The notes under the pieces were generated by a model that ran no database searches, had not been told where the DNA came from, and saw only the letters and a list, made by a program, of their open reading frames with translations. From NCBI GenBank assembly GCA_006226595.1, contig SBGP01000077.1, forward strand, positions 1 to 64,000: 64,000 nt of DNA, in the 5' to 3' direction. Below, in pieces: positions 63,923 through 64,000 of this stretch. Both the position numbers and the translations under genes were made by a program. Position 1 is the stretch's first letter; the number at the start of each line of letters is the position of its first letter. Source of the stretch: Deltaproteobacteria bacterium (GTDB lineage Bacteria; Myxococcota_A; UBA796; GCA-2862545).

Positions 63923-64000
63923 CTAGAGCTGCTCCTGGAGCAGTACGCACACCCCGGCGTCGCACGCGGCGGACACCGCACCGCAGCCCATCAGGGTGCA
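63923..64000 (-). CDS. partial small lipoprotein, 5' end outside the window
   Basis: The minus-strand frame entering from the right edge reads TLMGCGAVSAACDAGVCV and ends with TAG at 63923-63925. TLMGC resembles a lipobox, so only the mature part of a very short lipoprotein may be in view, with its signal peptide beyond the edge. The remaining sequence is too short for a firm call. Confidence 0.4.
   Translation of the reverse strand, partial: CTLMGCGAVSAACDAGVCVLLQEQL

Overview
The window reads as chromosomal DNA of a myxobacterium or close relative (Myxococcota). It is GC-rich and strongly third-position biased. It is packed with secreted lipoproteins carrying Asp-Thr repeat linkers, Myxococcus-type cysteine-rich repeats and MopE-like calcium/copper motifs. 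Three proteins end in a MYXO-CTERM-like tail (Cys-rich patch, hydrophobic segment, Arg cluster). There are two Ser/Thr protein kinases and at least two consensus sigma-54 promoters. No rRNA, tRNA, CRISPR array or IS element was recognised.

Region 1 (about 1-12.3 kb) is an integron cassette array read left to right. Five well-formed attC sites (1759-1843, 3162-3245, 4600-4683, 5690-5773, 9879-9965) have paired R''/R' boxes and the single unpaired base of L'' typical of attC; two decayed copies follow (about 10112-10196, 12220-12303). The cassettes carry a Cys-rich secreted protein, a permuted papain-like candidate toxin with a translationally coupled candidate immunity gene, a reverse-oriented pair of YeeE/YedE sulfur-transport half proteins, a C39-like Cys peptidase with a zinc ribbon, two large reverse-oriented lipoproteins (LamG; Myxo-disulfide) and a beta-helix lipoprotein. 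The integrase is not in the window and, from array polarity, would lie to the left.

Region 2 (12.5-33 kb) is mostly envelope and secreted proteins: beta-helix proteins with MYXO-CTERM, a TolB-like propeller, a His-rich three-repeat lipoprotein coupled to a MopE-like lipoprotein, a metzincin-type lipoprotein protease and small membrane proteins. Between them lie an ABC-F ATPase and a broken RelA/SpoT-like gene. Short duplicated gene ends link 6-7.4 kb with 19.6-19.9 kb.

Region 3 (33-53 kb) holds a kinase-AAA-TPR protein, a second kinase with a membrane domain, and two genes with perfect sigma-54 promoters preceded by related palindromic upstream sites (40.1 and 47.7 kb). It also holds a TauD-like dioxygenase, a membrane fatty acid desaturase, an alpha/beta hydrolase, a protein made of four helical repeats, an RCC1-like lipoprotein and a frameshifted class III nucleotide cyclase.

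Region 4 (52.8-64 kb) holds a TetR/cupin divergent pair, a candidate Cys-peptidase effector divergent from an AfsR-like regulator across a perfect 16-bp palindrome, a VWA-like lipoprotein, a DUF1338 (HglS-like) enzyme, a GNAT acetyltransferase and small zinc-ribbon proteins. Three genes in the window are interrupted by small indels and one by an in-frame stop; some of these could be assembly errors. All functional statements come from motifs read by eye.
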